Source: Ptiloglossa arizonensis
Taxonomy: Eukaryota; Arthropoda; Insecta; Hymenoptera; Colletidae
Direction of reading: 5' to 3'
Assembly: GCF_051014685.1 (NCBI RefSeq)
Contig: NC_135058.1
Location: forward strand, 11,720,811-11,784,810
DNA: 64,000 nt
Part shown: one piece after another, positions 60,859 to 64,000 of the stretch
Numbering within the stretch: the stretch's first letter is position 1
Layout: each line of letters opens with the position of its first letter
Made by a program: the position numbers and the translations under genes
Notes under the pieces: model-generated
What the model was told of the DNA's origin: nothing
What the model saw: only the letters and a program-made list of their open reading frames with translations
Databases searched by the model: none

Positions 60859-61832
60859 GTAAAATGTACACCTAAGTCGTACCTGCGCAATAAAACCGCG
60901 ATGAACACGCAGTAAGATATTTAACAATAATGGCGAGTGGTTCTGCGAATGAAAGAACACGTCGCGAAGAAACGGTCAAAGTTTGTGTCACGGTGCACAC
61001 TTCGCGGAAGAAAAGAAGGTCACGCTATCGTGTGTCTGAAAACATTTCCTACCCGAGTTAGAAACACCCTTTGTCCGCTATGGCTTCTGTCGTGCGACCT
61101 TTTCGTACACAAATTCAATGAAATAATCTCCGAAAGTTCAAACCGGCGGCCATTTTCGACGACGCTCCTCCGAGAGCGAGAAGCTCGCTGGTTAAGGGAG
61201 TCTTCTACGGTAAAGCGTGGTTCTTCTTTGCTTTTCTTCGTATATTTTTGTAAAGAAACTATGCAAATTTTTGCATCGGCGTTTCTCATGTATATTTATC
61301 ACTCTTTCGATAATACTTACAAATTTGTACAACGAAGAATAATCAAAATTAGTGGCAGCACAGAGCCTCGAAAGCAATCGTGTTCCGAAAATATGTTTTA
61401 ATGGTTTCGTTTGTTCGGGCATCAAAACGAGGCAATAATTTCTATAGAAAATTCACTTTCGAGATGGTAGTCGACGAGAAGGGGGGCACCGCCGTTGAAT
61501 TTCGTAGAAATCGTAAACGGGTGGGTTTCTGGTGGCGATCTAACCTCTCGACGAACAAAGAGGAGGGAATCACGACGAAGAAAACACGGTTAAGTGAAAA
61601 AGACGCGATCGTACAGACGCTCTGGCATTCTGCGATGGTGGATCGATCGGTTTCTCTTTGTACACTGTTCACGGCAATTGGATAGAGAAGTACGAGTTCC
61701 TTCGAACTGGGGACGAGATAACGGTGGAAATATTCACGATACCGTCTGTAATATAATCGTCATTGTCGATCGTGATGCTAACTTTTGTTTGACTTTTCAG
61801 CTGCGACGATCGATCGAAGTTTCCACGGATTT

Positions 61833-61854
61833 GAGAGAGAGAGAGAGAGAGAGA
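61833..61854. repeat. (GA)11 microsatellite
   Basis: Eleven perfect GA units. Confidence 0.92.
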
Positions 61855-62205
61855 CGCGAACCAGGGAAGTATTTGCACCGGCATCGGGCTGATTAAATTT
61901 CTTTATCACCGTGGAACTTTGAAAAGCAGGGCAAACATACGAAGAATAAGGCGAGTGGGTGAAAATTTTATTTCACGGTGCTCTGTAGTTTCGGCTCGTA
62001 GTCGAGAACGTCGCGGCAATCGAGTTTCGAGAGGAAATTCACGCCCTGGGACGACGGCCTCTTCGCGGTACACAGAATTTGTTGCCCGCACGAACCGAAC
62101 CGCTCCAAGATCTCGAACACCCAGCTCCTCCACGGACGCCATTTTAGTACCCACGAAACATCGTAAACCGAGATTCTCGGACGCTTCGAGAGCATCGGGC
62201 CTCTT

Positions 62206-63130
62206 CAAACGTCAGGGGTTGCTAGCGATGGGATCGAGCGTGTTCTCGACTGCTTCGAAATTTGTAACAATTAGAGGAATGGATAGTTTTCGCGGGTAAT
62301 TTATGAATTACGAATCATTTATGGGTAATTTTATAGTAATCGATCTATTTTTTTTTTTTTTTTTGTACAAGGTAGTTTAATCTGGGGGATGCATCATGGA
62401 AAATACGAATAGATATTCAGATCGATTAATAGAAAAAGTAACCGATCTTCCTTTAGTTAAAAAGGCTTAGCTTAATTCAAGAGGCTTGTTTTGGAAAGTA
62501 TGTACGAATAGAATCGAAAAATTGAACACATCGAAGATTGAAATACCTGTAACAATCATAATTAGTCAGCAGTTGCTGGAAATGGGATTGAGTATATCGT
62601 GGGCAATATCGATATTTATAACCTCGAATGGAATGGATAGTTTTACCGAGAGGAAAAAGATGATCGATCTGGTTTTTATTTTACATCGAAAAGTTTGATT
62701 TGATCCAGGAGATGTGTCTTGAAAAGTAGGTCGAATCGTAAAATTGAATTTATTAGAGATTGGAAAACCTATAAAAATCGTAGTCAGGGATTGCTAGCGA
62801 TGCAATCGAGCATATTGGAGATTGTTTAGAAATTTGTAACAACTGGAGGAACACTGTGGTCGCCCTGAAATGGATAATTTTACCAACAGAAAAAAAGTAA
62901 TCGATCTACATTTGTTTACACGAAAAGATTCGATTCGATCCAACGAATAATTATTACTTGGATCGTTTTTTGAAAATTATATCTAATCGAAAAAATTGAA
63001 TCTACCGAAGATGAAAAAGCCCGTAACAACCGTAACCACATAGAAAATTCTAAACGCGACAGAATGAATAATAACATCGATAGAAAAAAGTAATCAATCT
63101 ACTTCCAGTCGGGGTCCTAGGAAGATGTCT
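62206..63130. repeat. Diverged tandem repeat, about 220-240-bp unit (one interval 354 bp), 3-4 copies
   Basis: TTGCTAGCGATG-GATCGAG at about 62219 recurs as TTGCTGGAAATGGGATTGAG near 62574 and TTGCTAGCGATGCAATCGAG near 62793. ATGGATA(G/A)TTTTACC followed by GAAAAA and (A/G)T(A/C)ATCGATCT recurs near 62634 and 62871, with a shorter form near 63077. The first interval is longer and holds the T17 tract at 62348-62364, suggesting an insertion there. Confidence 0.75.
62348..62364. repeat. T17 homopolymer
   Basis: Run of 17 thymines inside the first unit of the 62206-63130 repeat. It may mark an inserted retroposed fragment read on the minus strand, but no recognisable body accompanies it. Confidence 0.88.
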
Positions 63131-64000
63131 TTTTTCCCATAAATGGATAAAACCCGCGGTCCATCGACAAGATATCACACTTTTCCAAGAAAAGTAACAA
63201 GTCTCGCAGAATATTAAAAAGAGTCTTATCTACTTTGGCTATTAAGGACAACTTTTCCTTTAGAAGAATATTTTTGTTTGTACCACAGCTCCAAAGTAGA
63301 ACGATATAAATTAAATAATGTCCGTTTTATTCACCAGTGGAAAGTTTAATTCGTCGCAACGAGCAAATCTATCGTAACAAGGATCGTGCGGTATCCGATT
63401 CGAGATTAGGTTTCTCGATAGAATTTTTATCGTCTAGAAGACTTCGACGAGAGAAAATGTTCGACGATCGCGCGACGACAAAAGGTGGGGAATTCGCCAT
63501 TTCTGGACGAACACCTTTTTCCGTGTTCAGAATTTTATATCCCGGAATCCTATTCGCTTGTCCATCAGCCGCGATATATGGAACGGTTATCAAATTTATT
63601 ATATTCTATGCTCGCCTTCATCTTTTACAATACCGCGGATACATGACAGTTTTTCTATGTTGTCCGTAGTGGTAACGGTTTGGTATGATGGATGGGGGCC
63701 GTTTGTATCTTCGTGGGGCGTACATTTCCACACGCCGCGTTTGGGAATCCGATCGAAGAGTTTTCCCGAGTTTCAGTCGCCCCGAATCGCGTTATTAATT
63801 GCCCGATATCAAACGTCGCATAATTAATTGAGCGGTTAGCTCGTGCTGAGCCTCGATCGATACGGATTTGGACCAAGAATTTAATCGGAGATTTCGAGTC
63901 GAGTGAGATACTTCTCTCGCTAACCTCCCGGAGATCAACAACTTCCTGTACAAGGTGTCTCGTGCAATTGGGATTAATCGCACCTGCTGATAGATCGATA
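63131..64000. other. No recognisable gene; window end
   Basis: AT-rich sequence with two opposite-strand frames around 63337-63669 (110 codons plus, 74 minus) and short frames to the end. None resembles a known protein, and a gene continuing beyond the window cannot be excluded. Confidence 0.55.

Larger units (their letters stand above)
59732..62205. other. No supported gene
   Basis: Contains a (TC)7 run at 60845-60858 and a (GA)11 run at 61833-61854. Open frames include plus-strand 60949-61401 (about 150 codons from ATG) and an overlapping pair at 61906-62299 open on both strands. None shows a known domain, and the two-strand openness around 61900-62300 points to composition rather than coding. 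Confidence 0.55.

Noticed and set aside
60937..61401. 154-codon plus-strand frame
   Set aside because: The reported start is GTG; about 150 codons from the first ATG. Opposite-strand frames of similar openness overlap it, and frames this long are expected about once by chance in this flank.
61906..62299. Overlapping frames of 100-126 codons on both strands
   Set aside because: Simultaneous openness on both strands over the same CpG-rich interval points to composition, and the products are Arg/Ser-rich without a known domain.
36355..64000. tRNA and conserved insect microRNA genes
   Set aside because: I looked for T-loop consensus words (GGTTCGAATCC-like) and for familiar microRNA seeds such as let-7, bantam, miR-8 and miR-9 and saw none; a covariance search could still find some.

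Overview
The window is a eukaryotic chromosome segment in two sharply different halves. Bases 1-36354 are one uninterrupted, head-to-tail satellite DNA array with a 186-bp monomer (about 195 copies). The array is already running at base 1, so its full size is unknown. Bases 36355-64000 are AT-rich, CpG-rich, mostly non-coding sequence full of small tandem duplications and simple repeats. No bacterial-type gene organisation, rRNA, recognisable tRNA or CRISPR is present. The flank's composition (AT-rich yet dense in CG dinucleotides, many TCGA/ATCG words) resembles hymenopteran insect genomes such as bees; this is an inference from composition only.

Satellite half: monomers are arranged in nested higher-order repeats (HORs). 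From left to right they are a 7-monomer HOR (1302 bp, two copies, 1-2643); a 27-monomer HOR (5023 bp, 2688-12408); and a 65-monomer, 12087-bp unit present as two abutting copies (11852-23938 and 23939-36025) that agree at every diagnostic variant I compared. Inside each 12087-bp unit are an 8-monomer HOR (1488 bp), a 10/11-monomer HOR (1859/2045 bp) and a 3-monomer HOR (558 bp). Odd period lengths are explained by single-base indels in particular monomers, which mark the copies. The array stops abruptly, in mid-monomer, at 36354 with no degenerate edge and no recognisable mobile element at the junction. It is most likely centromeric or pericentromeric heterochromatin, but nothing in the sequence proves that.

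Flank half: I recognise no known gene. The best coding candidate is a minus-strand open frame at 55773-56385 (about 200 codons, 159 from its first ATG), with a possible splice acceptor upstream and AATAAA just after the stop; its product is unknown. Non-coding structure includes a 68-nt-arm inverted repeat (58954-59143), a 34-bp minisatellite (52001-52238), a 16-bp GC-rich minisatellite (49845-49904), a locally dispersed repeat (53817-54320 and 58650-58850) and many diverged tandem duplications with periods of about 41-240 bp. Most other open frames here are short, overlap on both strands and look like chance.
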